Origin: Saccoglossus kowalevskii
Taxonomy: Eukaryota; Hemichordata; Enteropneusta; Harrimaniidae
Reading direction: 5' to 3'
Assembly: GCF_000003605.2 (NCBI RefSeq)
Contig: NW_003135469.1
Span: forward strand, 1-21,422
Length of the DNA: 21,422 nucleotides
A program made the translations under genes and the position numbers. Positions 1 to 13,502 of the stretch are shown here, one piece after another. The number at the start of each line of letters is the position of its first letter. Position 1 is the first letter of the stretch. Under the pieces are notes generated by a model, which saw only the letters and a program-made list of their open reading frames with translations, made no database searches and was not told the DNA's origin.

Positions 1-950
1 TATGATAGACAAGCACATTCCTTAACTTTGACGACACCCATAATACAATGCAATGACAACCACATTCTTTACCCTTGACGACACCCATAACACAATACGA
101 TAGACAACCACATGCCTTATCTTTGACGACACCCGTAATACAATGCAATGACATCCACATTCCTTACCCTTGACGACACCCGTAACACAATGCAATTGCA
201 ACCACATTCCTTATCTTTGACGACACCCATAATACAATACGATAGACAACCACATTCCTTACCGTTGACGACACCCATAATACAATGCAATGGCAACCAC
301 ATTCCTTACCCTTGACGACACCCATAATACAATAGGATGGCAGCCACATTACTTACCCTTGACGACACCCATAATACAATACGATAGACAACCACATTCC
401 TTATCTTTGACGACACCCATAATACAATACGATAGACAACCACATTCCTTACCCTTGACGACACCCATAATACAATACGATAGACAACCACATTCCTTAC
501 CCTTGACGACACCCATAATACAATACAATGGACAACCACATTCCTTATCTTTGACGAAACCCATAATACAATACGATAGACAAACACATTCCTTATCTTT
601 GACGACACCCATAATACAATAAGATCGACAACGACATTCCTTATTTTTGACGACACCCATAATATAATGCAATGACAACCACATTCCTTATCTTTGACGA
701 CACCCATAATACAATACGATAGACAACCACATTCCTTACCCTTGACGACTACCATAATACAATACGATAGACAACCACATTACTTACCCTTGACGACACC
801 CATAATACAATGCAATGGCAACCATATTCCTTATCTTTAACGACACCCATAATACATTACGATAAACAACTAAATTCCTTATCTTTGACGACACCCATAG
901 TACAATGCAATGACAACCATATTCCTTACCCTTGACGACACCCATAATAC
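1..950 (+). repeat. Higher-order block A, copy A1
   Basis: About 20 units carrying A-specific variants: TTAACTTTG near 30, ACATGCCTT near 110, CACCCGTAAT near 130, AGGATGGCAGCC at the M module (CAGCC at 341), ACGACATTCC near 630 and CATAGTACAATG near 895. The same variant order returns in A2 (offset 17043), in A3 (offset 17899, then 17947 from the M module on) and, for bases 1–349, in partial copy A0 (offset 2716, then 2717). The one-base offset change to A0 comes from a 47-bp unit near 181–207 standing where A0 has a 48-bp unit. The block continues without a visible break into B1; the boundary is placed where similarity to B2 and B3 begins. Confidence 0.8.
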
Positions 951-2294
951 AATATGATAGACAACCACATTCCTTATCTTTGACGACACCCATAATACAA
1001 TGCAATGACAACCACATTCCTTACCCTTGACGACACCCATAATACAATACGATACACAACCACATTTCTTATCATTGACGACACCCATAATACAATACGA
1101 TAGACAACTACATTCCTTATCTTTGACGACACCCATAATACAATACGATAGACAACCACATTCCGTATCTTTGACGACACCCATAATACAATGCAATGAT
1201 AACCACATTCCTTACCCTTGATGACACCCATAATACAATACGATAGACAACCACATTCCTTACCCTTGACGACACCCATAATACAATGCAATGGCAACCA
1301 CATTCCTTATCTTTGACAACACCCATAATACAATACGATAGACAACCACATTCCTTACCCTTGACGACACCCATAATACATTGCAATGGCAACCACATTC
1401 CTTACCCTTGACGACACCCATAATACAATACGATGGCAGCCACATTACTCACCCTTGACGACACCCATAATACAATACGATAGACAACCACATTCCTTAT
1501 CTTTGACGACACCCATAATACAATACGATAGACAACCACATTCCTTACCCTTGACGACACCCATAATACAATACGATAGACAACCACATTCCTTACCCTT
1601 GACTACACCCATAATACAATACAATGGACAACCACATTCCTTATCTTTGACGACACCCATAATACAATACGATAGACAAACACATTCCTTATATTTGACG
1701 ACACCCATAATACAATAAGATCGACAACCACATTCCTTATCTTTGACGACACCCATAATACAATGCAATGACAACCACATTCCTTATCTTTGACGACACC
1801 CATAATACAATACGATAGGCAACCACATTCCTTACCCTTGACGACACCCATAATACAATGCAATGGCAACCACATTCCTTACCGTTGACGACACCCATAA
1901 TACAATTCGAGAGACAACCACATTCCTTACCCTTGATGACACCCATAATACAATGCAATGGCAACCACATTCCTGATCTTTGACGACACCCATAATACAA
2001 TGCAATGGCAACCACATTCCTTATCTTTGACGACACCCATAATACAATACGATAGACAACCACATTCATTACCCTTGGCGTCACCCATAATACAATACGA
2101 TTGACAACCACATTCCTTATCTTTGACGACACCCATAATACAATATGATAGACAAGCACATTCCTTATCTTTGACGACACCCATAATACAATACGATAGA
2201 CAACCACATTCCTTACCCTTGACGACACCCATAATACAATGCAATGGCAACCACATTCCTTACCCTTGACGACACCCATAATACAATACGATGG
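951..2294 (+). repeat. Higher-order block B, copy B1
   Basis: B blocks are recognised by TTATCATTGACG near 1070, GATAACCACATT near 1197, TTGATGACACC at 1218, TTTGACAACACC near 1312, an internal M module (CAGCC at 1437), AATTCGAGAGAC near 1903 and TTGGCGTCACCC at 2075. The TTGGCGTCA motif lies 220 bases before the next CAGCC marker in all four B copies. B1 aligns to B3 at a constant offset of 15089 over about 950–2290. The two CAGCC markers lie 858 bp apart here and in B3, but 621 bp in B2 and 715 bp in B4, consistent with losses of five and three whole units. Confidence 0.82.
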
Positions 2295-2640
2295 CAGCCA
2301 CATTACTTACCCTTGACGACACCCATAATACAATACGATAGACAACCACATTCCTTATCTTTGACGACACCCATAATACAATACGATAGACAACCACATT
2401 CCTTACCCTTGAAGACACCCATAATACAATATGATAGACAACCACATTCCTTACCATTGACGACACCCATAATACAATACAATGGACAACCACATTCCTT
2501 ATCTTTGACGACACCCATAATTCAATACGATAGACAAACACATTCCTTACCCTTGATGACACCCATAATACAATACGATAGACAACCACATTCCTTACCC
2601 TTGACGACACCCATAATACAATGCAATGACAACCACATAC
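2295..2640 (+). repeat. Short X-type start (M module) between B1 and A0
   Basis: This stretch begins with the M-module marker CAGCCACATTACTT and carries variants typical of X-block starts: CTTGAAGACACCC near 2410, TTACCATTGACG near 2453, AATACAATGGACAACC near 2481 and ATAATTCAATACG near 2517. It matches the starts of X2, X3 and X6 unit for unit for about seven units. It then leaves the X pattern and runs into A-type variants instead of continuing as a full X block, so it looks like an X block cut short by recombination. Its context (B block, then X start) is the same as at B4/X6 and B2/X3. Confidence 0.72.
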
Positions 2641-3110
2641 CTTACCCTTGACGACACCCATAACACAATACAATAGACAACCACATTCCTTATCTTTGAC
2701 GACACCCATAACACAATATGATAGACAAGCACATTCCTTAACTTTGACGACACCCATAATACAATGCAATGACAACCACATTCTTTACCCTTGACGACAC
2801 CCATAACACAATACGATAGACAACCACATGCCTTATCTTTGACGACACCCGTAATACAATGCAATGACATCCACATTCCTTACCCTTGACGACACCCATA
2901 ACACAATACGATAGGCAACCACATTCCTTATCTTTGACGACACCCATAATACAATACGATAGACAACCACATTCCTTACCGTTGAAGACACCCATAATAC
3001 AATGCAATGGCAACCACATTCCTTACCCTTGACGACACCCATAATACAATAGGATGGCAGCCACATTACTTACCCTTGACGACACCCATAATACAATACG
3101 ATAGACAACC
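2641..3110 (+). repeat. Partial block A copy (A0)
   Basis: Bases 2717–3066 repeat window bases 1–350 variant for variant, including CAAGCACATTCC, TTAACTTTG, ACATGCCTT, CACCCGTAAT, ATCCACATTCC and AGGATGGCAGCC (CAGCC at 3058). The offset steps from 2716 to 2717 because a 48-bp unit here stands where A1 has a 47-bp unit near 181–207. Since A1 begins at the window edge, A0 also shows what probably lies just left of the window: units with ATAACACAATAC tails, as at 2660–2716. After the M marker the array switches to an X fragment. Confidence 0.78.
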
Positions 3111-3485
3111 ACATTCCTTATCTTTGACGACACCCATAATACAATGCAATGACAACCAAATTCCTTACCCTTGACGAAACCCATAATACAATACGATAGA
3201 CAATCACATTTCCTTATCTTTGACGACACCCATAATACAATACGATAGACAACCACATTCCTCATCTTTGACGACACCCATAATACAATACGATAGACAA
3301 ACCACATTCGTTACCGTTGACGACACCCATAATACAATACGATAGACAACCACATTCCTTACCCTTGACGACACCCATAATACAATGCAATGGACAACCA
3401 TATTCCTTATCTTTGACGACACCCATAATACAATACGATAGACAACCACATTCCTTACCCTTGACGACACCCATAATACAATGCA
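3111..3485 (+). repeat. Internal X fragment with single-base insertions
   Basis: This segment carries X-internal variants in X order: ACAACCAAATTCC (3152), TTGACGAAACCC, CTCATCTTTG (about 3261) and TTCGTTACCGTTG (about 3308). It matches X1 from 4731 onward (offset 1579 at its start). Unlike the full X copies it has two one-base insertions, CACATTTCC near 3211 and GACAAACCACATTCG near 3301, plus CAATCAC for CAACCAC. These insertions break both the 48-bp phase and the otherwise stop-free frames. It joins A0 to X1. Confidence 0.72.
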
Positions 3486-5747
3486 ATGGCAACCACATTC
3501 CTTACCCTTGACGACACCCATAATACAATACGATGGCAGCCACATTACTTACCCTTGACGACACCCATAATACAATACGATAGACAACCACATTCCTTAT
3601 CTTTGACGACACCCATAATACAATACGATAGACAACCACATTCCTTACCCATGAAGACACCCATAATACAATATGATAGACAACCACATTCCTTACCCTT
3701 GACGACACCCATAATACAATACAATGGACAACCACATTCCTTATCTTTGACGACACCCATAATTCAATACGATAGACAAACACATTCCTTATCTTTGACG
3801 ACACCCATAATACAATAAGATCGACAACCACATTCCTTATCTTTGACGACACCCATAATACAATGCAATGACAACCACATTCCTTATCTTTGACGACACC
3901 CATAATACAATACGATGGACTACCACATTCCTTACCCTTGACGACACCCATAATACAATGCAATGGCAACCACATTCCTTACCTTTGACAACACCCATAA
4001 TACAATTCGAGAGACAACCACATTCCTTACCCTTGACGACACCCATAATACAATGCAATGGCAACCACATTCCTGATCTTTGACGACACCCATAATACAA
4101 TACGATAGACAACCACATTCCTTATCTTTGACGACACCCATAATACACTACGATAGACAACCACATTCCTTATATTTGACGACACCCATAATACAATACG
4201 ATAGACAACCACATTCCTTACCCTTGACGACACCCATAATACAATACGATAGATAACCACATTCCTTATCTTTGACGACACCCATAATACAATACGATAG
4301 ACAACCACATTCCTTACCCTTGACGACACCCATAATACAATACGATAGACAACCACATTCCTTATCTTTGACGACACCCATAATACAATACGATAGACAA
4401 CCACATTCCTTATCTTTCACGACACCCATAACACAATACGATAGACAACCACATTCCCTACCCTTGACGACACCCATAATACAATACGATAGACAACCAC
4501 ACTCCTTATCTTTGACGACACCCATAAAACAAAACGATAGATAACCACATTCCTTACCCTTGACGACACCCATAATACAATACGATAGACAACCACAATC
4601 CTTACCCTTGACGACACCCATTATACAATGCAATGGCAACCACATTCCTGATCTTTGACGACACCCATAATACAATACGATAGACAACCACATTCCTTAT
4701 CTTTGACGACACCCATAATACAATGCAATGACAACCAAATTCCTTACCCTTGACGAAACCCATAATACAATACGATAGACAACCACATTCCTTATCTTTG
4801 ACGACACCCATAATACAATACGATAGACAACCACATTCCTCATCTTTGACGACACCCATAATACAATACGATAGACAACCACATTCGTTACCGTTGACGA
4901 CACCCATAATACAATACGATATACAACCACATTCCTTACCCTTGACGACACCCATAATACAATTCGATAGACAACCACATTCCTTATCTTTGACGACACC
5001 CATAATACAATACGATAGACAACCACATTCCTTACCCTTGTCGACACCCATAATACAATGCAATTGCAACCACATTCCTTACCCTTGACGACACCCATAA
5101 TAAAATACGATAGACAACCACATTCCTTACCCTTGACGACACCCATCACCCATATTACAATGCAATGGCAACCACATTCCTTATCTTTGACGACACCCAT
5201 AATACAATACGATAGACAACCACATTACTTACCCTTGACGACTACCATAATACAATACGATAGACAACCACAATCCTTACCCTTGATGACACCCATAATA
5301 CAATGCAATGGCAACCACATTCCTTATCTTTGACGACACCCATAATACAATACGATAGACAACCACATTCCTTATCTTTGACGACACCCATAATACAATG
5401 CAATGACAACCAAATTCCTTACCCTTGACGACACCCATAATACAATACGATAGACAACCACATTCCTTATCTTTGACGACACCCATAATACAATACGATA
5501 GGCAACCACATTCGTTACCGTTGACGACACCCATAATACAATACGATAGACAACCACATTCCTTACCCTTGACGACACCCATAATACAATTCGATAGACA
5601 ACCACATTCCTTATCTTTGACGACACCCATAATACAATACGATAGACAACCACATTCCTTACCCTTGACGACACCCATAATACAATACGATAGACAACCA
5701 CATTCCTTATCTTTGACGACACCCATAATACAATATGATAGACAAGC
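3486..5747 (+). repeat. Higher-order block X, copy X1
   Basis: X blocks start with an M module (CAGCC at 3537). Next come GAAGACACCC, ATAATTCAATACG, AGATCGACAACC, CGATGGACTACC or CGATGGACAACC, AATTCGAGAGAC and CACTACGATAG, then a long run of almost pure 48-bp units (about 4100–4600). The second half has the ordered markers ACAACCAAATTCC (4731), TTCGTTACCG (4884), GTCGAC (5040–5045), a duplicated CACCCAT (5140–5153) and a second TTCGTTACCG (5511). X1 aligns to X2 at offset 2345 and then 2440, because X2 has one extra 47-bp and one extra 48-bp unit between about 4080 and 4250 of X1. X1 ends in a degenerate junction. Confidence 0.82.
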
Positions 5748-5830
5748 ACATTCCTATCTTTGACGACACCCATATACAATACGATAGACAACCACATCCT
5801 TACCCTTGACGACACCCATAATACAATGGA
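5748..5830 (+). repeat. Degenerate junction between X1 and X2
   Basis: Within about 50 bases three separate single-base deletions occur: ATTCCTATC (a T lost near 5754), CCCATATACAAT (an A lost near 5773) and CCACATCCTTACC (a T lost near 5796). Such indels are very rare elsewhere, where length changes come in whole units. The next unit has a private ATGGAATGGC near 5827 before the M module of X2. This can be read as a recombination scar or as a poorly polished assembly join; the sequence alone cannot separate the two. Confidence 0.7.
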
Positions 5831-8640
5831 ATGGCAACCACATTCCTTACCCTTGACGACACCCATAATACAATACGATGGCAGCCACATTACTTACCCT
5901 TGACGACACCCATAATACAATACGATAGACAACCACATTCCTTATCTTTGACGACACCCATAATACAATACGATAGACAACCACATTCCTTACCCTTGAA
6001 GACACCCATAATACAATATGATAGACAACCACATTCCTTACCATTGACGACACCCATAATACAATACAATGGACAACCACATTCCTTATCTTTGACGACA
6101 CCCATAATTCAATACGATAGACAAACACATTCCTTATCTTTGACGACACCCATAATACAATAAGATCGACAACCACATTCCTTATCTTTGACGACACCCA
6201 TAATACAATGCAATGACAACCACATTCCTTATCTTTGACGACACCTATAATACAATACGATGGACAACCACATTCCTTACCCTTGACGACACCCATAATA
6301 CAATGCAATGGCAACCACATTCCTTACCTTTGACAACACCCATAATACAATTCGAGAGACAACCACATTCCTTACCCTTGACGACACCCATAATACAATG
6401 CAATCGCAACCACATTCCTGATCTTTGACGAAACCCATAATACAATGCAATGGCAACCACATTCCTTTTCTTTGACGACACCCATAATACAATACGATAG
6501 ACAACCACATTCCTTATCTTTGACGACACCCATAATACACTACGATAGACAACCACATTCCTTATATTTGACGACACCCATAATACAATACGATAGACAA
6601 CCACATTCCTTACCCTTGACGACACCCATAATACAATACGATAGACAACCACATTCCTTACCCTTGACGACACCCATAATACAATACGATGGATAACCAC
6701 ATTCCTTATCTTTGACGACACCCATAATACAATACGATAGACAACCACATTCCTTACCCTTGACGACACCCATAATACAATACGATAGACAACCACATTC
6801 CTTATCTTTGACGACACCCATAATACAATACGATAGACAACCACATTCCTTATCTTTCACGACACCCATAATACAGTACGATAGACAACCACATTCCCTA
6901 CCCTTGACGACACCCATCATACAATACGATAGACAACCACATTCCTTATCTTTGACGACAGCCATAATACAAAACGATAGATAACCACATTCCTTACCCT
7001 TGACGACACCCATAATACAATACGATAGACAACCACAATCCTTACCCTTGACGACACCCATTATACAATGCAATGGCAACCACATTCCTGATCTTTGATG
7101 ACACCCATAATACAATACGATAGACAACCACATTCCTTATCTTTGACGACACCCATAATACAATGCAATGACAACCAAATTCCTTACCCTTGACGAAACC
7201 CATAATACAATACGATAGACAACCACATTCCTTATCTTTGACGACACCCATAATACAATACGATAGACAACCACATTCCTCATCTTTGACGACACCCATA
7301 ATACAATACGATAGACAACCACATTCGTTACCGTTGACGACACCCATAATACAATACGATATACAACCACATTCCTTACCCTTGACGACACCCATAATAC
7401 AATTCGATAGACAACCACATTCCTTATCTTTGACGACACCCATAATACAATACGATAGACAACCACATTCCTTACCCTTGTCGACACCCATAATACAATG
7501 CAATTGCAACCACATTCCTTACCCTTGACGACACCCATAATAAAATACGATAGACAACCACATTCCTTACCCTTGACGACACCCATCACCCATATTACAA
7601 TGCAATGGCAACCACATTCCTTATCTTTGACGACACCCATAATACAATACGACAGACAACCACATTACTTACCCTTGACGACTACCATAATACAATACGA
7701 TAGACAACCACAAACCTTACCCTTGATGACACCCATAATACAATGCAATGGCAACCACATTCCTTATCTTTGACGACACCCATAATACAATACGATAGAC
7801 AACCACATTCCTTATCTTTGACGACACCCATAATACAATGCAATGACAACCAAATTCCTTACCCTTGACGACACCCATAATACAATACGATAGACAACCA
7901 CATTCCTTATCTTTGACGACACCCATAATACAATACGATAGGCAACCACATTTGTTACCGTTGACGACACCCATAATACAATACGATAGACAACCACATT
8001 CCTTACCCTTGACGACACCCATAATACAATTCGATAGACAACCACATTCCTTATCTTTGACGACACCCATAATACAATACGACAGACAACCACATTCCTT
8101 ACCCTTGACGACACCCATAATACAATACGATTGACAACCACATTCCGTATCTTTGACGACACCCATAATACAATACGATAGACAACCACATTCCTTATCT
8201 TTGACGACACCCATAATACAATACGATAGACAACCACATTCCTTACCCTTGACGACACCCATAATACAATGCATTGGCAACCACATTCCTTACCCTTGAC
8301 GACACCCATAATACAATACGATAGACAACCACATTCTTTACCCTTGACGACACCCATAATACAATGCAATGGCAACCACATTCCTTACCCTTCACGACAC
8401 CCATAATACAATACGATAGACAACCACATTCCTTATCCTTGACGACACCCGTCACCCATAATACAATGCAATGGCAACCACATTCCTTATCTTTGACGAC
8501 ACCCATAATACAATAAGATAGACAACCACATTCCTTACCCTTGACGACTACCATAATACAATACGATAGACAACCACATTCCTTACCCTTGACGACACCC
8601 ATAATACAATACAATGGCAACCACATTCCTTATCTTTGAC
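5831..8640 (+). repeat. Higher-order block X, copy X2 (longest form)
   Basis: X2 has the full X variant order: M module (CAGCC at 5882), AATTCGAGAGAC near 6350, CTTTTCTTTGAC near 6464, CACTACGATAG near 6538, ACAACCAAATTCC near 7171, TTCGTTACCG (7324), GTCGAC (7480–7485), duplicated CACCCAT (7580–7593) and the second TTCGTTACCG position (7951, here TTTGTTACCG). Beyond the point where X1 stops it continues with GCATTGGCAACC near 8271 and a second CACCC(G/A)T duplication (8446–8459), exactly 866 bp after the first. It then runs into B2. It aligns to X5 at offset 7672, falling to 7481, 7480 and 7385 through losses of 191, 1 and 95 bp. Confidence 0.83.
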
Positions 8641-9709
8641 GACACTCATAATACAATACGATAGACAACCACATTCCTTATCTTTGATGACACCCATAAT
8701 ACAATGCAATGACACCACATTCCTTACCCTTGACGACACCCATAATACAATACGATAGACAACCACATTCCTTATCATTGACGACACCCATAATACAATA
8801 CGATAGACAACTACATTCCTTATCTTTGACGACACCCATAATACAATACGATAGACAACCACATTCCTTATCTTTGACGACACCCATAATACAATGCAAT
8901 GATAACCACATTCCTTACCCTTGATGACACCCATAATACAATACGATAGACAACCACATTCCTTACCCTTGACGACACCCAAAATACAATGCAATGGCAA
9001 CCACATTCCTTATCTTTGACAACACCCATAATACAATATGATAGACAACCACATTCCTTACCCTTGACGACACCCATAATACATTGCAATGGCAACCACA
9101 TTCCTTACCCTTGACGACACCCATAATACAATATGATGGCAGCCACATTACTTACCCTTGACGACACCCATAATACAATATGATAGACAACCACATTCCT
9201 TATCTTTGACGACACCCATAATACAATACGATAGACAACCACATTCCTTACCCTTGACGACACCCATAATACAATACGATAGACAACCACATTCCTTACC
9301 CTTGACGACACCCATAATACAATACAATGGACAACCACATTCCTTATCTTTGACGACACCCATAATACAATACGATAGACAACCACATTCCTTACCCTTG
9401 ACGACACCCATAATACAATACAATGGACAACCACATTCCTGATCTTTGACGACACCCATAATACAATGCAATGGCAACCACATTCTTTATCTTTGACGAC
9501 ACCCATAATACAATACGATAGACAACCACATTCATTACCCTTGGCGTCACCCATAATACAATACGATTGACAACCACATTCCTTATCTTTGACGACACCC
9601 ATAATACAATATGATAGACAAGCACATTCCTTATCTTTGACGACACCCATAATACAATACGATAGACAACCACATTCCTTACCCTTGACGACACCCATAA
9701 TACAATGCA
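8641..9709 (+). repeat. Higher-order block B, copy B2 (five-unit deletion)
   Basis: B2 has the B markers in order: GACACTCATAAT (8641), TTATCATTGACG near 8773, GATAACCAC near 8901, TTGATGACACC near 8932, TTTGACAACACC near 9016, internal M module (CAGCC at 9140) and TTGGCGTCACCC (9541), 220 bases before the next CAGCC (9761). The two CAGCC markers are 621 bp apart instead of 858, a loss of 237 bp or five whole units, which removes the AATTCGAGAGAC unit seen in B1, B3 and B4. A single A is missing at about 8713 (TGACACCACATT). It aligns to B3 at offset 7385, then 7386. Confidence 0.8.
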
Positions 9710-12025
9710 ATGGCAACCACATTCCTTACCCTTGACGACACCCATAATACAATACGATGGCAGCCACATTACTTACCCTTGACGACACCCATAATACAAT
9801 ACGATAGACAACCACATTCCTTATCTTTGACGACACCCATAATACAATACGATAGACAACCACATTCCTTACCCTTGAAGACACCCATAATACAATATGA
9901 TAGACAACCACATTCCTTACCCTTGACGACACCCATAATACAATACAATGGACAACCACATTCCTTATCTTTGACGACACCCATAATTCAATACGATAGA
10001 CAAACACATTCCTTATCTTTGACGACACCCATAATACAATAAGATCGACAACCACATTCCTTATCTTTGACGACACCCATAATACAATGCAATGACAACC
10101 ACATTCCTTATCTTTGACGACACCCATAATACAATACGATGGACTACCACATTCCTTACCCTTGACGACACCCATAATACCATGCAATGGCAACCACATT
10201 CCTTACCTTTGACAACACCCATAATACAATTCGAGAGACAACCACATTCCTTACCCTTGACGACACCCATAATACAATGCAATGGCAACCACATTCCTGA
10301 TCTTTGACGACACCCATAATACAATGCAATGGCAACCACATTCCTTTTCTTTGACGACACCCATAATACAATACGATAGACAACCACATTCCTTATCTTT
10401 GACGACACCCATAATACACTACGATAGACAACCACATTCCTTATATTTGACGACACCCATAATACAATACGATAGACAACCACATTCCTTACCCTTGACG
10501 ACACCCATAATACAATACGATAGACAACCACATTCCTTACCCTTGACGACACCCATAATACAATACGATAGATAACCACATTCCTTATCTTTGACGACAC
10601 CCATAATACAATACGATAGACAACCACATTCCTTACCCTTGACGACACCCATAATACAATACGATAAACAACCACATTCCTTATCTTTGACGACACCCAT
10701 AATACAATACGATAGACAACCACATTCCTTATCTTTCACGACACCCATAAGACAATACGATAGACAACCACATTCCCTACCCTTGACGACACCCATAATA
10801 CAATACGATAGACAACCACATTCCTTATCTTTGACGACACCCATAAAACAAAACGATAGATAACCACATTCCTTACCCTTGACGACACCCATAATACAAT
10901 ACGATAGACAACCACAATCCTTTCCCTTGACGACACCCATTATACAATGCAAAGGCAACCACATTCCTGATCTTTGACGACACCCATAATACAATACGAT
11001 AGACAACCACATTCCTTATCTTTGACGACACCCATAATACAATGCAATGACAACCAAATTCCTTACCCTTGACGAAACCCATAATACAACACGATAGACA
11101 ACCACATTCCTTATCTTTGACGACACCCATAATACAATACGATAGACAACCACATTCCTCATCTTTGACGACACCCATAATACAATACGATAGACAACCA
11201 CATTCGTTACCGTTGACGACACCCATAATACAATACGATATACAACCACATTCCTTACCCTTGACGACACCCATAATACAATTCGATAGACAACCACATT
11301 CCTTATCTTTGACGACACCCATAATACAATACGATAGACAACCACATTCCTTACCCTTGTCGACACCCATAATACAATGCAATTGCAACCACATTCCTTA
11401 CCCTTGACGACACCCATAATAAAATACGATAGACAACCACATTCCTTACCCTTGACGATACCCATCACCCATATTACAATGCAATGGCAACCACATTCCT
11501 TATCTTTGACGACACCCATAATACAATACGATAGACAACCACATTACTTACCCTTGACGACTACCATAATACAATACGATAGACAACCACAATCCTTACC
11601 CTTGATGACACCCATAATACAATGCAATGGCAACCACATTCCTCATCTTTGACGACACCCATAATACAATACGATAGACAACCACATTCCTTATCTTTGA
11701 CGACACCCATAATACGATGCAATGACAACCAAATTCCTTACCCTTGACGACACCCATAATACAATACGATAGACAACCACATTCCTTATCTTTGACGACA
11801 CCCATAATACAATACGATAGGCAACCACATTCGTTACCGTTGACGACACCCATAATACAATACGATAGACAACCACATTCCTTACCCTTGACGACACCCA
11901 TAATACAATTCGATAGACAACCACATTCCTTATCTTTGACGACACCCATAATGCAATACGATAGACAACCACATTCCTTACCCTTGACGACACCCATAAT
12001 ACAATACGATAGACAACCACATTCC
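9710..12025 (+). repeat. Higher-order block X, copy X3
   Basis: X3 follows B2 through an M module (CAGCC at 9761) and aligns to X1 at offset 6224, then 6319 after the extra 95 bp that X2 and X3 share. Markers: AATTCGAGAGAC near 10228, CTTTTCTTTGAC (from 10344), CACTACG near 10417, TTCGTTACCG (11203), GTCGAC (11359–11364), duplicated (T/C)ACCCAT (11459–11472) and second TTCGTTACCG (11830). It does not reach the GCATTGG end of X2. Near 12040 it jumps back to an X-internal unit, starting X4, so an X3 end and an X4 start are fused inside the block without an M module. Confidence 0.8.
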
Positions 12026-13502
12026 TTATCTTTGACGACACCCATAATACAATGCAATGACAACCAAATTCCTTACCCTTGACGAAACCCATAATACAAT
12101 ACGATAGACAACCACATTCCTTATCTTTGACGACACCCATAATACAATACGATAGACAACCACATTCCTCATCTTTGACGACACCCATAATACAATACGA
12201 TAGACAACCACATTCGTTACCGTTGACGACACCCATAATACAATACGATATACAACCACATTCCTTACCCTTGACGACACCCATAATACAATTCGATAGA
12301 CAACCACATTCCTTATCTTTGACGACACCCATAATACAATACGATAGACAACCACATTCCTTACCCTTGTCGACACCCATAATACAATGCAATTGCAACC
12401 ACATTCCTTACCCTTGACGACACCCATAATAAAATACGATAGACAACCACATTCCTTACCCTTGACGACACCCATCACCCATATTACAATGCAATGGCAA
12501 ACACATTCCTTATCTTTGACGACACCCATAATACAATACGATAGACAACCACATTACTTACCCTTGACGACTACCATAATACAATACGATAGACAACCAC
12601 AATCCTTACCCTTGATGACACCCATAATACAATGCAATGGCAACCACATTCCTTATCTTTGACGACACCCATAATACAATACGATAGACAACCACATTCC
12701 TTATCTTTGACGACACCCATAATACAATGCAATGACAACCAAATTCCTTACCCTTGACGACACCCATAATACAATACGATAGACAACCACATTCCTTATC
12801 TTTGACGACACCCATAATACAATACGATAGGCAACCACATTCGTTACCGTTGACGACACCCATAATACAATACGATAGACAGCCACATTCCTTACCCTTG
12901 ACGACACCCATAATACAATTCGATAGACAACCACATTCCTTATCTTTGACGACACCCATAATACAATACGATAGACAACCACATTCCTTACCCTTGACGA
13001 CACCCATAATACAATACGATAGACAACCACATTCCTTATCTTTGACGACACCCATAATACAATACGATAGACAACCACATTCCTTATCTTTGACGACACC
13101 CATAATACAATACGATAGACAACCACATTCCTTACCCTTGACGACACCCATAATACAATGCATTGGCAACCACATTCCTTACCCTTGACGACACCCATAA
13201 TACAATACGATAGACAACCACATTCTTTACCCTTGACGACACCCATAATACAATGCAATGGCAACCACATTCCTTACCCTTGACGACACCCATAATACAA
13301 TACGATAGACAACCACATTCCTTACCCTTGACGACACCCATCACCCATAATACAATGCAATGGCAACCACATTCCTTATCTTTGACGACACCCATAATAC
13401 AATAAGATAGACAACCACATTCCTTACCCTTGACGACTACCATAATACAATACGATAGACAACCACATTCCTTACCCTTGACGACACCCATAATACAATG
13501 CA
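12026..13502 (+). repeat. Block X4: second half of X, near-exact copy of 7137–8626
   Basis: From 12026 to 13515 this segment follows X2 bases 7137–8626 at one constant offset of 4889, with no length change over about 1.49 kb. Markers: ACAACCAAATTCC near 12061, TTCGTTACCG (12213), GTCGAC (12369–12374), duplicated CACCCAT (12469–12482), second TTCGTTACCG (12840), GCATTGG near 13160 and the second CACCCAT duplication (13335–13348), again 866 bp after the first. The first half of X, including its M module, is missing. Constant length together with only scattered substitutions suggests a recent duplication or gene conversion. Confidence 0.82.

Noticed and set aside
2360-2389. Bacterial-type promoter in each unit (TTGACG with TACGAT downstream)
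   Set aside because: The spacing is 15 bases and the -10 match is 4 of 6. The combination occurs in most units of a satellite with no gene to drive.
2244-2651. Plus-strand frame reading as a Pro/Gln-rich 16-residue repeat protein
   Set aside because: It starts at an ATG made by the GCAATGGCAACC unit tail and stops after a few 47-bp phase shifts. The same pattern recurs at every M module. There is no signal peptide, unique N- or C-terminus, or flanking gene structure.
3308-3330. CENP-B box
   Set aside because: The TTCGTTACCG units have TTCG but neither the required A nor CGGG at the right distance. CACCCGTAAT units give CGGG on the minus strand without TTCG upstream.
4301-4348. Telomere-like repeat (TTACCC in the core)
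   Set aside because: TTACCC occurs once per unit and is not the complement of TTAGGG (CCCTAA); no short tandem telomeric run is present.
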